A DNA stretch of 64,000 nucleotides from Triplophysa rosa (GCF_024868665.1 NC_079891.1:31062598-31126597); one strand, 5' to 3'. Positions 13,501-23,305 are shown, counted from the first letter of the stretch. A program made the numbers and translations. The notes: generated by a model not told the origin, from the letters alone.

Positions 13501-16500
13501 AGCCATTACTTTGCTCTCTGCTTTCAGCCTTCAACATCAAGGTTAAGATTTATAATCAGAGCTCAAGTGAATGAGATCCAACTATTCAGTGTTGCCAGAC
13601 AATATGCTTCTTGACACCACGCATGCCAGAATGCAGACACTGCGCTTTGTGACACGTGGGTTAAATGTACGATTTTGGTACAATTGGCATCTGATGGATT
13701 GACATCTCAGTCGCTTTCAAGTGTATGCGACCGACATGTCGCATTCTCACATGGGGAAGTTTTCAAGGTCCATTTCTAATGTACATTTTGAGTCAGATTG
13801 CATAAATGCTTTTCTCTCACTGTGATTTTGCATGTTAGTTTTAAAACTTTTTTGGGTGATTTTTCGATAAATTCTGTTCTCCAAAATAGGGCACATGATG
13901 TCCCAAAGATAAATGTGAATAGAGTACCTCAGAGACTAATTTTTGTAAGCAAACCTCTGAAGCAATTTAGCACATGGTTCCATCGCCCCAAAGTCTATGG
14001 GTTTTTTTTAATGTTTTTTTTTCCAGGTAAATCGCCTGAAACAAGGTCTGGTTAACAAAACCTCTAAATATTTTCACGTTTTAATTTATGACAGAAAACA
14101 GACTAGTTATAAGCCGCTAGTGACTTTTTAAAGCTTTATTGTGTCTTAAGAACGGCGGTTGCTAACAAGTTGCTAAAAGCGACATTGCAGCTGGCAATGT
14201 TCAAAGATATCATTTGTGCACGAAGGCAGCTTAGGCCGTGTTCACATTTGACTTCTTTTTGAGAAGAAAATGTTGACAATGGCGCTTTTCTAGTAAAAAA
14301 AAACCTCTTGCAGTGTTGTGGTTACAAATAGCAGCCGGCAAAGTTCAAAGATAGCATTTGTGCACGAAGGCAGGTTAGAGAGACAGGCTTCATATGGCAG
14401 CGCAATGGAATTCTATATGAATTATAAACAGAGAGCGTCTTTGCAATAACCAATCACATAAACTACAATGCTAATTTCTCACTAGAAATGCAGTCAAACA
14501 TTACTTAAAGTACAAATTATGCTTACATTTTTACAAAACTATGCTCCAACGGCGTTACGGCCGCCATTTTATTTTTTCGAGCTTGAGCCTTCTCGACCAA
14601 TCACGTTCGTTGCATGTTGTTATGGAAACGTCATGAAAAAGGTGTTTGATGTAGTGCGTTTTTTTTTTCCAGAAAAACGCTCTGAGCTGCAGAAAAAGAC
14701 GCTGGCGCTGGCGTTTAAAGAAGTGCTCAGGACATTTTTGAAAACACGTTTACTCCATAGGATTATAACATAAAACAGACGCAAGCAGCTTAAAAAAAGA
14801 AGTCAAGTGTGAACATGGCCTTAGATGTTATCACGTATAAATCCAACAAATAATGCAACATGTACACAAATCTCTAAAAACGTGGATAGGGATTTAATCA
14901 CGGAATAATTACTTAACATGGGACTCGTTTTCAATAAAGTTTTAAAAAGTTGTCAGAGGCTTGGTGGTGGTGACATTGATATCGAGTGACCGTAGTCTGT
15001 TCGGTTTATAGCCTCATGTTACCATTTTACATCTGGCAATTGTATTACGGCTTCAAAAGTAACAAATGTTGTGTTCATTTGTAAAGATGATCTTGATAGA
15101 CAAAACGTTTGAGCATCATAAACCTTTGTTAATCACAGATCTTATTTTTTGCGATCTTTCAAAAGTCCATGGGAAAAATGCGGAACCAGTGCGGCGCTAA
15201 CTTCCAGGTTGGCCTACAAAAATACGTCATCTCCGCACCACTTAATTAAGTGAACTGAATCTGATCATGAAAAAAATACTGGTCATGATTTGAGATTTGT
15301 ATCTTCTTTAAAAATATTTACGGCAGTAAAAAAGTCTAACACAGAGCACTGGCAACTAGTTTTTTAATGTACAACCTTAAGAGATATCCCATTGCCATAG
15401 CACTGTAGTTTTATGGGAAATGAAAATAACCCTAATCTTTTCATAACCCCAAACCAGACCTATAGGTTTTCAGCCTTCTGTACAGAGAATTTTGTCTTAA
15501 AGCTGCAGTATGTCACTTTTTGAATTATATTGATACCCTTTCTCTTAAAAGCTCAGATCAACACCTCTTCAGGTTACTGGCGGCAACTATAAAATAAATA
15601 GAAGATATAAAAAATAACAAATTCCCTTTCCAAGTGTTGGCAGAAACCGCAAATAGGTTATCAAAGAGGTAATGATGCAAGAACAATGTACTTTGACTCC
15701 AGCATGACATACCGTTCCATCAAGAAACACTGTAAATGAGCCATGTTTATTTTTCAGTTATTTTACTACATTAGATCCGAGATATTCAGAGGGTAATCGC
15801 TCTATCCCGCTGGGTGAGGCTGATGGTTGAATGAGTTTTGTTTTTCTGGAAGCTGAGACGCTCGCAGCCAAAACTCTCTCCGATTGCTGTAGATATTTCC
15901 AGCAGATGCAGAAATTATTTTAATGTTTTCCATCTCTGTGCATTTTCTTTTGAGAGCAACATTTTTGTGTCAAGGAAAATGAGATGGTTCGTGTTTATCT
16001 AACTGTTAAGAAAAACAGGGTGATACGTGTCAGTGTTCCAACCGTCCATGTGGAAAAGTGACACTTGAAAGTTTTTATAATGCACTGATGAAGGAGGGCA
16101 CGTGCAATTTTGTTCTTGTTGCACAGTGACAATAAAGGAACAGTTCACCAAGAAATGAAAATTCTGTCTTCATTTACTCACCATTGAGTTGTTCCAAATC
16201 TGTATAAATGTCTTTGTTCTGATGAACACAGGGAAAGATATTTAGAAAAATGCTTGTAACCAAACAGTTCTTGGCCACCATTGACTACCACAGTAGGAAA
16301 ATTTGCTTTATTAATTTCTTTGTTTCGTTGAACACAAAAGAAGATATTTTGAAGAATGTAGGAAACCTTTGACTACTATTGTAATTTTTCCTACTATGGT
16401 AGTCAATGGTGGCCAAGAACTGTTTGGTTACAAGCATTGTTTCAAATATCTCTCTCTGTTTTTATCAAAATAAAGAAATTTATACAGATTTGGAGCAAGT

Positions 16501-17370
16501 CGAGGGTGAGTAAATGATGACAGAATTTTTATTTTGGGTGAACATCTTGATAAAAAAGATAAAAGATTAAAAAACACATTTACTTCCAATTGTATAAATT
16601 GTATATTCCAAAATGATACGAAAAACAACAAAATGCCTCTCTGGTATTTTTATGACAGAAGGAATAAAGAGGTGAGTGCTACCTTGGTAGCTGGTGAGGC
16701 TGAGCTGAGGTCAACGATCTGTGGACGGGTGTAAATGGACGAACAGACCGAATTTTCCTCCTGTTGCATTTCATCTCTGAAGAGGATGATGCTGCAAAGT
16801 CACACCACCTGACAAAACAGCTGTGTTTGTGTGAGTGGGTGCAAATGGAAGATGGAAGATGTGTTTACATACAAGTGCTGAGTTCCTGCATGCAGTAGTT
16901 AAAAACATACAATTTTCCAGGAAAAGTCAGCCTCATTGCAGAATCCATCTGTTTGCGACGGTTATGCATAAGACCAATTGTGTTACACATCTCAATGGCC
17001 ATTTTAGATTTGTGTTTAAATGTGAACACTTACATTTATAACACGAACAATAATGGAAATAGACGATTGAGTGTTGTTTAAAACAATTTGAACCAAACAC
17101 CGATTAAAACATTAAACCTACCCTGTATTGTTGCTTACGTTGTATTACACAAGTAAAGGTAGAAACTGTAAGACAATGAAATTCTGAAAGCACCTCTCAA
17201 TGTCATTGTCCTCATCGGAATCTGAGGAGACAGCAGGAGGTCTCAGCTCGGCGAGTCTCAACTCCTTCTTCCTCCGTCTTTCTGTCGCCCGCTCCTCCTG
17301 CGCCTCCTGCTCCTCCTTCTGAAGGAGGTGAAAGTAGCTACGGCCCTGTTTCACTGCAAGACTGTGCTGC
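1257..17370 (-). CDS. ccdc60: Coiled-coil domain-containing protein 60 (partial, multi-exon)
   Basis: Exons, in transcript order, all on the minus strand: 17194-17370, 16683-16808, 12786-12890, 9623-9713, 8375-8604, 3269-3352, 2276-2416, candidate 1923-2090, and 1257-1398. Every exon has AG/GT borders and the phases chain without a frame break. Peptides match vertebrate CCDC60 as I remember it: VKQGRSYFHLLQKEE, VRPFTPVH, YRQLCCLTWLLEALTLDH, KDPGRSRTTIKRLNKEK, and RVHPHSFLRVLN...PWELCCPDL. About 365 to 420 codons are visible; human CCDC60 is about 550 residues, so the N-terminal exons and the extreme C-terminus are missing. The first visible exon has a Lys/Arg/Glu-rich coiled-coil stretch and an acidic DSDEDND patch. 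The protein's molecular role is poorly known. Its position next to hspb8 supports the name. The introns carry many transposon remains. Confidence 0.88.
1452..1544. repeat. (CA)n microsatellite
   Basis: About 93 bp of near-pure CA with CG interruptions (CACGCACGCACG). On the ccdc60 transcript strand this is a (TG)n tract shortly upstream of the 3' splice site at 1398/1399. Confidence 0.95.
1562..1770. repeat. Dispersed repeat, ACTTCCGGTCTGTG family
   Basis: Shares blocks such as GATGGTTTCATC, CTTTCCGGTCTGTGTTTG and GCGGAGATCTACC with 17640-17830, 30150-30660 (reverse) and 33960-34190 (reverse). These look like copies of one inverted-repeat transposon family. Confidence 0.6.
1923..2090 (-). 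CDS. ccdc60: Candidate ccdc60 exon, 3' limit uncertain
   Basis: Acceptor CTCTTTGTAG, then KRWDNGVQRYLSL, resembling GIQKFRAF of human CCDC60 and arriving in the right phase. With donor CAGTG/GTGCGT the exon is 168 bp and preserves the frame into 1398-1257. With donor CTTT/GTAATA it would be only 41 bp (2050-2090), and another exon would be needed. The second half of the long version does not resemble the family. Confidence 0.4.
2276..2416 (-). CDS. ccdc60: ccdc60 exon
   Basis: 141 bp, acceptor TTTTGCTATGCAAG, donor GCCAA/GTGAGT. It encodes VREKEAMLDAMKASFGDKAE, then ELMLSLSDALERSAK, a helical charged segment aligning with MRAKF...LQDKMEIL of the human protein. Confidence 0.75.
3269..3352 (-). 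CDS. ccdc60: ccdc60 exon
   Basis: 84 bp, acceptor CTCTTTTTTAATACAG, donor ATTAAGAG/GTGTGT. It encodes NVSVKVQPEREPNTANEKTK, then FRTQSIK. The open frame, good splice sites and phase 2 to 2, which joins the exons on both sides, support it. Direct similarity to the human protein is weak here. Confidence 0.65.
3353..5159. other. ccdc60 intron, no gene recognised
   Basis: AT-rich intronic DNA. A fragment with the end GGTAACACTTTACAATAAGG starts at 3566 (same end type as 26306-26917). The longer minus-strand ORF around 4698-5084 has no splice context, domain or biased composition and is probably chance. Confidence 0.5.
5160..5262. repeat. Left half of an interrupted family-A MITE
   Basis: Reads CTCTTGTCATTTCAAACCTG and CAGAACACAAAAGAAGATAT, the left half of the MITE family seen whole at 16134-16545. 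The right-hand end of the same family resumes at 7815, so a later insertion split this copy. Confidence 0.75.
6305..7000 (-). other. Open frame in the retroelement, Pro/Ser/Arg-rich
   Basis: A 231-codon minus-strand frame rich in Pro, Ser and Arg, starting inside the internal region. It overlaps several frames open on both strands, as expected for GC-rich, low-stop repeat DNA (tandem CCGGCTG units around 6520-6740). It has no zinc knuckle or catalytic motif. It could be a decayed gag-like frame or no gene at all. Confidence 0.3.
7274..7814 (-). mobile_element. LTR of the composite element
   Basis: Starts TGTTAGG and ends CATGACA on the plus strand. On the minus strand it has TTATATAA (about 7593-7600) followed by an AATAAA signal (7341-7346). 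Its layout and end sequence (CATGACA; GAACCCAGATGCAGGCAG) parallel the solo LTR at 154-739, so the two are related but diverged. Confidence 0.65.
7815..7870. repeat. Right half of the interrupted family-A MITE
   Basis: GGTGAGTAAATGATGACATA and TTTTCATTTTGAAAGTGA followed by GTTCCTTTAA match the right end of the family-A MITE; the left half ends at 5262. Confidence 0.75.
8375..8604 (-). CDS. ccdc60: ccdc60 exon, serine-rich
   Basis: About 230 bp, acceptor CTCTCTAACCAG. It encodes a Ser-rich, probably disordered segment starting QPRHVTSKPLRVSSGRH. The donor is taken as TGTAG/GTCAGC; a site 9 bp downstream (ATG/GTCAGC) gives the same phase and cannot be excluded. Position and composition match the Ser-rich middle of CCDC60. 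Confidence 0.75.
8750..9225. repeat. AT-rich low-complexity tract
   Basis: About 475 bp almost entirely of A and T, with irregular ATAATTATTATTAT units, in the ccdc60 intron. No coding frame. Confidence 0.8.
9623..9713 (-). CDS. ccdc60: ccdc60 exon
   Basis: 91 bp, acceptor GAATGTTTCAG, donor CCGAAG/GTTTTT. It encodes KDPGRSRTTIKRLNKEKAIE, then AKWEQFIATPK. This is close to the human segment with KDPGGS, KWEHFITAPK. It ends on a codon boundary. Confidence 0.9.
9714..11790. other. ccdc60 intron, no gene recognised
   Basis: Contains a pyrimidine-rich stretch (10070-10260, CTCTCT runs) and, at about 10990-11290, TGTTAAGTTGACC/AACTCAACAA motifs typical of the fish inverted-repeat elements also seen at 18920-19260 and 54172-54990. 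Nothing coding. Confidence 0.5.
11795..12030 (+). mobile_element. tRNA-derived SINE
   Basis: TGGCTTAGTCGA (about 11803) resembles a Pol III A box and GGTTCAAATCC (11845-11855) is a B box at normal spacing. The tail has GTTGCTTTGGATAAA (11964-11978), the 3' end shared by fish SINEs and their partner LINEs. Degenerate, so a retroposed copy and not a functional tRNA gene. Confidence 0.7.
12363..12755. mobile_element. MITE, family C (intact copy)
   Basis: About 390 bp. The right end TACACACTGTACCTTTAA is the inverse of the left-end consensus (TTAAAGGAGCAATGTGGAG in the copy at 46998). Internal blocks such as GCAACCAACAGCTCACTCCA and TAATAAAAACATAACGCTTC are shared with 46998-47580. Lies in a ccdc60 intron. 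Confidence 0.7.
12786..12890 (-). CDS. ccdc60: ccdc60 exon
   Basis: 105 bp, acceptor TTTTTTTTCTAG, donor GCCAA/GTGAGT. It encodes YRQLCCLTWLLEALTLDHSG, then KLGPLTFCWDAK, the best conserved segment of the family (human FRQLCALHWLLEALT). Confidence 0.92.
12891..14233. other. ccdc60 intron, no gene recognised
   Basis: No exon-like signals. A roughly 50-bp unit with TCAAAGATATCATTTGTGCA ends at about 14230 and recurs inside the next element at about 14348. Confidence 0.5.
14234..14820. mobile_element. PIF/Harbinger-like MITE
   Basis: The ends are inverted: GGCCGTGTTCACATTTGACT at the left and the reverse complement of GGCCATGTTCACACTTGACT at the right, continuing into CTTCTTTTT. Flanked by TTA on both sides (14231-14233, 14821-14823), the 3-bp duplication typical of PIF/Harbinger. 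The plus-strand ORF 14519-14773 inside is not a recognisable transposase. Confidence 0.72.
14824..16133. other. ccdc60 intron, no gene recognised
   Basis: Ordinary AT-rich sequence; no exon, tRNA or clear transposon end identified. Confidence 0.5.
16134..16545. mobile_element. Family-A MITE, full copy with internal fold-back
   Basis: Starts AAAGGAACAGTTCACCAAGA and ends ATTTTTATTTTGGGTGAAC. Internally TGTAACCAAACAGTTCTTGG (from about 16255) is mirrored by CCAAGAACTGTTTGGTTACA (about 16413-16432), so the element folds on itself. Other copies, whole or partial: 5160/7815, 18644, 20874, 21658, 22857, 31329, 41855, 44894, 45641, 52171. Confidence 0.75.
16683..16808 (-). CDS. ccdc60: ccdc60 exon
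   Basis: 126 bp, acceptor TTTTGTCAG, donor CCAAG/GTAGCA, phase 2 to 2. It encodes WCDFAASSSSEMKC, then RRKIRSVRPFTPVHRS. The VRPFTPVH core matches RRPFTPIH of the human protein. Confidence 0.85.
17194..17370 (-). CDS. ccdc60: ccdc60 exon (first securely visible)
   Basis: 177 bp. Acceptor TTTCTACAG precedes GCAGCACAG and the donor is GAGAG/GTGCTT; one base at the start and two at the end complete split codons. It encodes QHSLAVKQGRSYFHLL, then a Gln/Glu/Arg/Lys-rich coiled coil, then AVSSDSDEDNDIER. The GRSYF motif corresponds to GRGYF of human CCDC60. A 50-bp inverted repeat lies 28 bp upstream of the acceptor. Confidence 0.85.
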
Positions 17371-17398
17371 CTGTAGAAACGTTTAAAATACAATTTTG

Positions 17399-17527
17399 AA
17401 ACAGACAAGAGCATTTGATTGAAGATATTTGAACCAATGATGACATTACAAGTGGGAGGACACAAAGAACTTCTCTGTGATGTCATCATTGGTTCAAATA
17501 TCTTCAATCACATGCTCTCGTCTGTTT
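17399..17527. repeat. Near-perfect inverted repeat (50-bp arms)
   Basis: Arms 17399-17448 and 17478-17527 pair over 50 bp with three mismatches, around a 29-nt loop. Core of the left arm: GATTGAAGATATTTGAACCA. Probably a small palindromic MITE. It starts 28 bp upstream of the acceptor of the ccdc60 exon ending at 17370. Confidence 0.9.
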
Positions 17528-17639
17528 TAAAGTTGATTTCCAAAATTTGGTCATACAGTAAAAAAATTATTAATAAATATATATAAATATACATATTTTA
17601 TACACATACATCTGTAAAGAAATGAGTTATCAATCATTT

Positions 17640-17830
17640 TATAGATGGTTTCATCGGATGTTAACTTCCGGTCTGTGTTTGTTTATAATACAACTATTTA
17701 TTTTTGTATTTAATTTATATACATATCAATTAATATTTGATTGTATATTAATTGTATTGAATTCATTTAAAACTATACTCAACAGTAATTGATTCTTTGA
17801 AGAGATGTAGGCCTACATAACGTTATATTG
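17640..17830. repeat. Dispersed repeat, ACTTCCGGTCTGTG family
   Basis: TATAGATGGTTTCATCGGAT and AACTTCCGGTCTGTGTTTG match the copy at 1562. Confidence 0.6.
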
Positions 17831-18300
17831 TTGCCACTGACACCGTCTATATTTGATTTGATTAATTTGATAACTATTTATTGTTCACTTTGATTACAAA
17901 TGTTTACGTATATATTCAATATGTTTGTTTTTAATTCTTCAGTGTAAAAAGCATGAATTTTCAAACTGGCTCAGGCTGGTTTGTGTCAGCTGTCAGTCAT
18001 GCTGTTCACCAGCAAAACAAAATTGGTGAACGTGATAGACCAAGAGACCCTTGGTAATGTATACAGCAGACCAACCTCCCATGGTGGCGGGACCATCATC
18101 CAAAACACAAGATAGTATGCTTAAAGAACCTAGAAAACTGTAAAAACCCTGCCAGCTTTTGTCCTCATGTTGCCTTCTATAAAGCTTCAGTCATGACACT
18201 GAGCATGAATATTTCAGCACGCTCGGCTATGGCTGCCCACGTCTGTCATAAATGTCAACCATTTTGTGATGCACAACAAGGGAAAGGTCGAGAGAGGACG

Positions 18301-18303
18301 TGA

Positions 18304-18334
<31 letters not shown>
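18301..18334. repeat. (GAAA)n microsatellite
   Basis: Eight GAAA units in a row. Confidence 0.95.
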
Positions 18335-18338
<4 letters not shown>

Positions 18339-18643
18339 GAAGAGAGACAGCCGTCTACTCTAGCCTGTGTTGAGACTGTGTTAAATTCTCCCACAAACAA
18401 AATACCATCGGTGAGTCCTGCCAGGGTTTTAAGCATAGCCGTCAGCCAGGACACATGCTGGGGGGAGCAGATCATATGAATTTATACTGCAAGAACACAC
18501 AATTTATCATTTCAATTAATGGATACATATAAATTTCCTGTTGCGTTCAACCTGATGTGTCCTGTTGGAGTCTACAGAGTGTGCTGTCAGAAAAATAAAT
18601 TAAATATTACATTAAATGCCTGGCAGTATAATTATGAATTTAA

Positions 18644-18925
18644 TAGGGTAGTTTAGGCAAAAAATGATCATTCTTTTATCATTTACTCTCCTTCATGTCA
18701 TTCCAAACCCGCATGACTTTCTTTCTTCTACAGAACACAAAAGAAGATATTTTGAAGAACGTTGATAACCAAACAGCATCGGACCCCATAGACTTCTATT
18801 GTATGGACACAAAACCACCGAGACATTTCTCAAAATATCTTCTTGTGTGTTACACAGATGAAAACGTCATATACAGGTTTTGAACGATGAATAATCACAG
18901 AATTTATGAACTATCGCTTTAAATA
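18644..18925. repeat. Family-A MITE copy
   Basis: TCATTCCAAACCCGCATGAC and CAGAACACAAAAGAAGATAT are diagnostic blocks of the family. Confidence 0.75.
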
Positions 18926-20310
18926 CACTGTAAAAAATGTGAAGTTGTTTCAACTAATTATTATTTAGTGACTAGTTCCACCAATATTTTACGTTCACTC
19001 AATTTCGGTCCCCAAAGTGTTACTTGAATTGTTATTTTTTAGTTGGCCCAAACTTGACTCAAATATGAAAAAGTATGCTTGCTCAACTAGTTTTATAGTT
19101 CATTCAACTAAAGTTTTTTCATTAGTTTAATATTTGAAAACATACAACAAAGATTCTGTCAATTAAAATGTAAGTATTTACCCCACGTTTTATCTGTTAC
19201 TTCAATAATTGTTTTTTATTTGGGAATTTTAACTACAGTAGTTGACCCTATCTCAGGGAATCTTGTCATCTACTATCATAATAAATACACAGGTCTCTGC
19301 CAAGCTGAGTTAATTTAGCATCTTTAACATCAATTTCCCTGTAGCCTATATACAATAAAAAATAAAATTTAAATTTTCCTGTTAAATTTTCCTTCAGAAA
19401 GAAATGAAAGAACCTTACATTGATTCCATTTGATTTTCTTTTAAACATAAGTCTAGAATTCTTTGTTACTATTGCTGTTGTTTATAATATTTGTGTCATG
19501 ACTTCTAATAATAAGAAAAAACAAAAAAGTTGATTTGGCAGGTTTTTAGTTCATGTTTGATCTTTCATGTGTCACTGAAGTGCCTCGGTTCTGTCAGGTA
19601 AATTATGACTGCATGACGAGAAGGCGGAGTTTTAGAAAAAAGTGGATGAGTCTAATTAAGTTGTTAAATTTAGAAGTTCTCTTTTAGCACATTGCAAGAT
19701 TCAAACAGTAAATGTGTAGTCAGTTTTGCAAGTCATAAAACACACCTAAAAGCATAATCATATTTTCTGAAAACATATTTATACTTGGTGTAAGAATTCA
19801 GTGATTTGGCAGTGCTTAACGACAGCATGTGGATGATGCTCACTGTAGCTAAATTACACACTGATGCAGACACAAACTATAATTACCACACAGCAGGAAC
19901 TCTAACCTTGCTAGCCGTAAGTGCTTGCGAAGAACAGTGTCCTCTCTCTTCTGAAACCGAGGATATTTTGGTGGCAATTTCTAAAAAAAGATAAGGCAGA
20001 CACTTTCAGCAAATTTCCCCAAATACTTCAACACTTAAACAGATAAAATACGCAAAATAAGAGAACAGGAACTATCGCCCTAAAATTACCCCAACTGACT
20101 CGAGATGGGCACGATTCTCAGAATGTGACATTCCACATAGAACTTGCACCTTTTCACACAATGAATTCGCTGATTTTAATTAACACGTTTGTTTGCGCCT
20201 ATGTCGTTTGCTGTCTCAAACTTTTCACACCGCTGCAGAAAGAGGACAGGCATGTGGAGATATAGTCATTGGGTACGTGCGAGGGAGTCGCTGCTGATAG
20301 AGCCTCGCAC
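18926..20310. other. No gene recognised
   Basis: Begins with CACTGTAAAAAATG, the same transposon end as at 54172, followed by AT-rich sequence. ccdc60 upstream exons would be expected between here and about 25 kb. Confidence 0.45.
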
Positions 20311-20388
20311 CTCATTTTCCTGTGAAGAATGTAGAGGGGTTTCGTGATCCAGATCATCATCAACTTCAGAGATCTCCCCCTTTGGTGC
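20311..20388 (-). CDS. Candidate upstream exon (ccdc60?), frame ambiguous
   Basis: A strong acceptor (TTTTTTTAATAG) and good donor (GAG/GTGCGA) bound 78 bp that are open in two frames. One reads APKGEISEVDDDLDHETPLH and is phase 0; the other starts with one base, ends with two and would fit the phase of the next ccdc60 exon, reading HQRGRSLKLMMIWITKPLYI. Neither clearly resembles CCDC60. Confidence 0.25.
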
Positions 20389-20873
20389 CTATTAAAAAAA
20401 CACCCACAAGTCATTTGAGAAAGATTTGACTGCAAACGCAGTTGCATAGGAATGAGAAAAAGAGTCATGTGGCAGTACGGCAAAACAGACAGTTCAGAGC
20501 AAGCAAAGCTTGTGCTTTCAGTTGTCAGAAAATGTAAACACTTTGATCAAAACTGTCACACAGTCGTGACAAAAAAGAGATGTGGTGCTTTCAGGGACAC
20601 TTTCAGGTACTGTCCTCTTCCTCTGCTTTTAATCTGTTATCCTGTCAAAGACAAAAGTTTATAAATGAAAAATAAAAATGTTACAGTTTAAATCGACTTG
20701 GCCATGCTGCACGGGATGACAGGAAGAGAAATATACTTCTTTCTACACTTCTATAGGCTACTTTCTTTATTATTTCAACATATTCACACTTGGTTTTCAT
20801 CAATCCAATAGAAGTTTTGAAAAAAAAAACATGAATGATATTGTCTGTATTCAAATTCAGACCTTCTCAATTT

Positions 20874-21140
20874 AAAGGTATAATTCACCCCAAAATGAAA
20901 ATTCGTCATTGACTCACCCTTAACTTATATTCTGTATGACTTTCTTTCTTCTGCACAGAAGAAGATATTTTAGAAACCAAGCAACATTGGACCCTATTGA
21001 CTTCCATTGTATGGACACAAAACCACTGAGGCATTTCTCAAAATATGATCTTCTTTTGCGCTCCACAGAAGAAAGAGTCATATACAGGTTTTGACATGAG
21101 GATGAATAAATTATGACAGAATATTTACTGTTTTATTTAG
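20874..21140. repeat. Family-A MITE copy
   Basis: TAATTCACCCCAAAATGAAA through AATAAATTATGACAGAATAT. Confidence 0.75.
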
Positions 21141-21657
21141 GTGAAGTCTAAATGACACTCAAAACCACAATTCACTCTAAAAGTCTGGATCTCCTTAAAA
21201 TAAGACATTTCAGAGTTTCCCCTCATAATTCTGGTGAGGTGATCCAGAAGTATATTTCTCTTCCTGTCATCCCATGCAGCATGGCCAAGTTGAAGCAGAA
21301 GCAGACAAAGAGAAAAAGTTCGGAGTCAGAGGCTGAAAGAATGTGTCCTCTCTCGGGCAGAGGTCTCGGCACCGGCCGCTCCCTCTCTACTGTCCTCCGT
21401 GCCCTTGTTCTCCCCCTTGCTGATAGATGATCTCATTTGCAGTAAATCTGCTAGTGTTTGAGCCAGACGTGCCAGAAGAGAGATCTTTCTCTACACTGCT
21501 TGCTTTTCTGCTCTTATACTTTAATCCACAAGTTGTGAATTGCATTCATACACAGTTTCAAGAAAGGTAAAGCACAAAATCTGGTAATAGTACCTATTCA
21601 GGACCACACGTTCTGTCAGTGATTTTGTTACACAATCACATCCTATGAAATTTACAT

Positions 21658-21982
21658 CTTAAAGGAACAGTTCACCCAAAAATATTTTTTAGTCTTCATT
21701 TACTCACCCTCCAGTTGTTCCAAATCTGTATACATTTCTTTGTTCTGTTTAACAAAAAAGAAAATATTTTGAAGAATGTAGGACAGCAAACTTTTGACTA
21801 CCATTGGAATTTTTCCCACGATGGTAGTCAATGGTGGTCAAAAACTGTTTGGTAACAAGCATTTGTCCAAATATCTTTCTCTGTGTTCATCAGAACAAAG
21901 AAACGTATACAGATTTGGAACAACTCCATGGTGACTAATTGATGACAGAATTTTTATTTTTGGGTGAACTGTCCCTTCAAAC
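21658..21982. repeat. Family-A MITE copy with internal fold-back
   Basis: AGGAACAGTTCACCCAAAAA at the left and TTTTTGGGTGAACTGTCCCT at the right form inverted ends; the internal CATTGGAATTTTTCCCACGATGG region folds back. Confidence 0.8.
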
Positions 21983-22856
21983 AAGCCAATATCAAGACAT
22001 TTTGTCATTTAAATATTCATAAAACTATCATAATAGCATTCGCAATCCGATTTATTTTTTTATTTTAACATGCAGTTGTGACAAATGGTGCACGGTAATG
22101 GTCATCTACTATTGAAGAAATACATAAACTTAAAAAAGATATGTACTAAATAACCGTGTCTTATGATGCTCTCACTAGAATAGATTAAAGTGTTCCTCTA
22201 CACAAATACAATTGTCGGCATATAATCACTTTATTGCTTGTGAGAGATGAGTATGCACTTTAAGATGGTGAATAAAAAGGAAGCACGCCACAGAAGCACA
22301 AAGGACATTTATTAAGTCTTTCCTTGGAGAATCGCTTACGATTACTTTGTCTCAATACAACACGACTGTCTTCAACAGCTGATTCTAAAATTACAATTAT
22401 AAACAGAGCAACTACGACTAAAACGTGATTTTCCTGCAGCTCATTCAACGTTACACCAAGCATAGGTCTGATTCCCAGGCAGTGCGTGTACAGCAGTGAT
22501 AAAATGTAAAATGTGAATCAAAACAAAAGCATAATAACAATGCTAATGATATGAACAAGCTCACATTGACTCATATGAATGCTTGTTTCCATGATGTATT
22601 CACCTTTTTGCACACATTGCATAACTCTGTAAGGCATGTAGTGACAGAAAGCGATGCTGTAGCTCTGGCTCACTTCACAGAAGTAATTGTGTTTCAAACG
22701 ACAGCCTCTGTGTCTCATTACATCCGTGTTGGTTATGTAAAGCCATTGGGAGAATCGCAGAGCCTCCATAACCACAGAGAAAAAATACAAGCCCCAATGG
22801 AGCAGTTTGAACAGAAGACATCATAGACAAGAAAGGACGATGTATACATGTCTATT

Positions 22857-22935
22857 AAAGGGATAGTTTACCAAAACTTTCTTTCTTCTTTCTCAAGATA
22901 TTTTGAAGAATTTTGGTAACCAAACAACACCACTG
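22857..22935. repeat. Family-A MITE fragment
   Basis: AAAGGGATAGTTTACCAAAA then CAAGATATTTTGAAGAATTT and GGTAACCAAACAAC; the right side is missing and runs into a family-B repeat. Confidence 0.65.
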
Positions 22936-22939
22936 TAAG

Positions 22940-23305
22940 GACAGTCCAGTCCACCTCAAACCTCAGGAGTGACAAAGTCATCCAACAGCAATGTGAAAGA
23001 CTGACAGCATGACAAGACACATGAATGAAGACTTTTCCCATGTAGAAATATTACTGTTGTGTTGTTTAAAAGTGAATATAAACTTGTTTTCTTTGCAGTA
23101 TTTGAGGTCTGAAAAATACAGAGCATATTTTGACCTGTTTCTCCAGTTTTCATTTTCTCAAATAAATACAAATAGAAACAATATTTTTTATTTTAAATTT
23201 GGCAGAAATATTCTTAGTAGTTCACAGAATTAAACAAAAAATGATCTTTATGACCTAAGTAAATTTTAAATTCAGAAAAAAAGGTCTCTTAATTTTTCCC
23301 GCAGC
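22940..23305. repeat. Dispersed repeat, family B
   Basis: CTCAGGAGTGACAAAGTCAT and GTGAAAGACTGACAGCATGA are shared with 26395-26760 and 50650-51160, as are GTGAATAT...CTTTGCAGTATTTGAG and TTTTCATTTTCT blocks. Class unknown. Confidence 0.65.

Noticed and set aside
14519..14773. 84-residue ORF inside the Harbinger-like MITE
   Set aside because: No transposase motif; the element is non-autonomous.
18055..18090. Minus-strand ATG in a perfect Kozak context (GCCACCATGG)
   Set aside because: Opens only a frame of about two dozen codons without a donor-supported continuation; probably chance.
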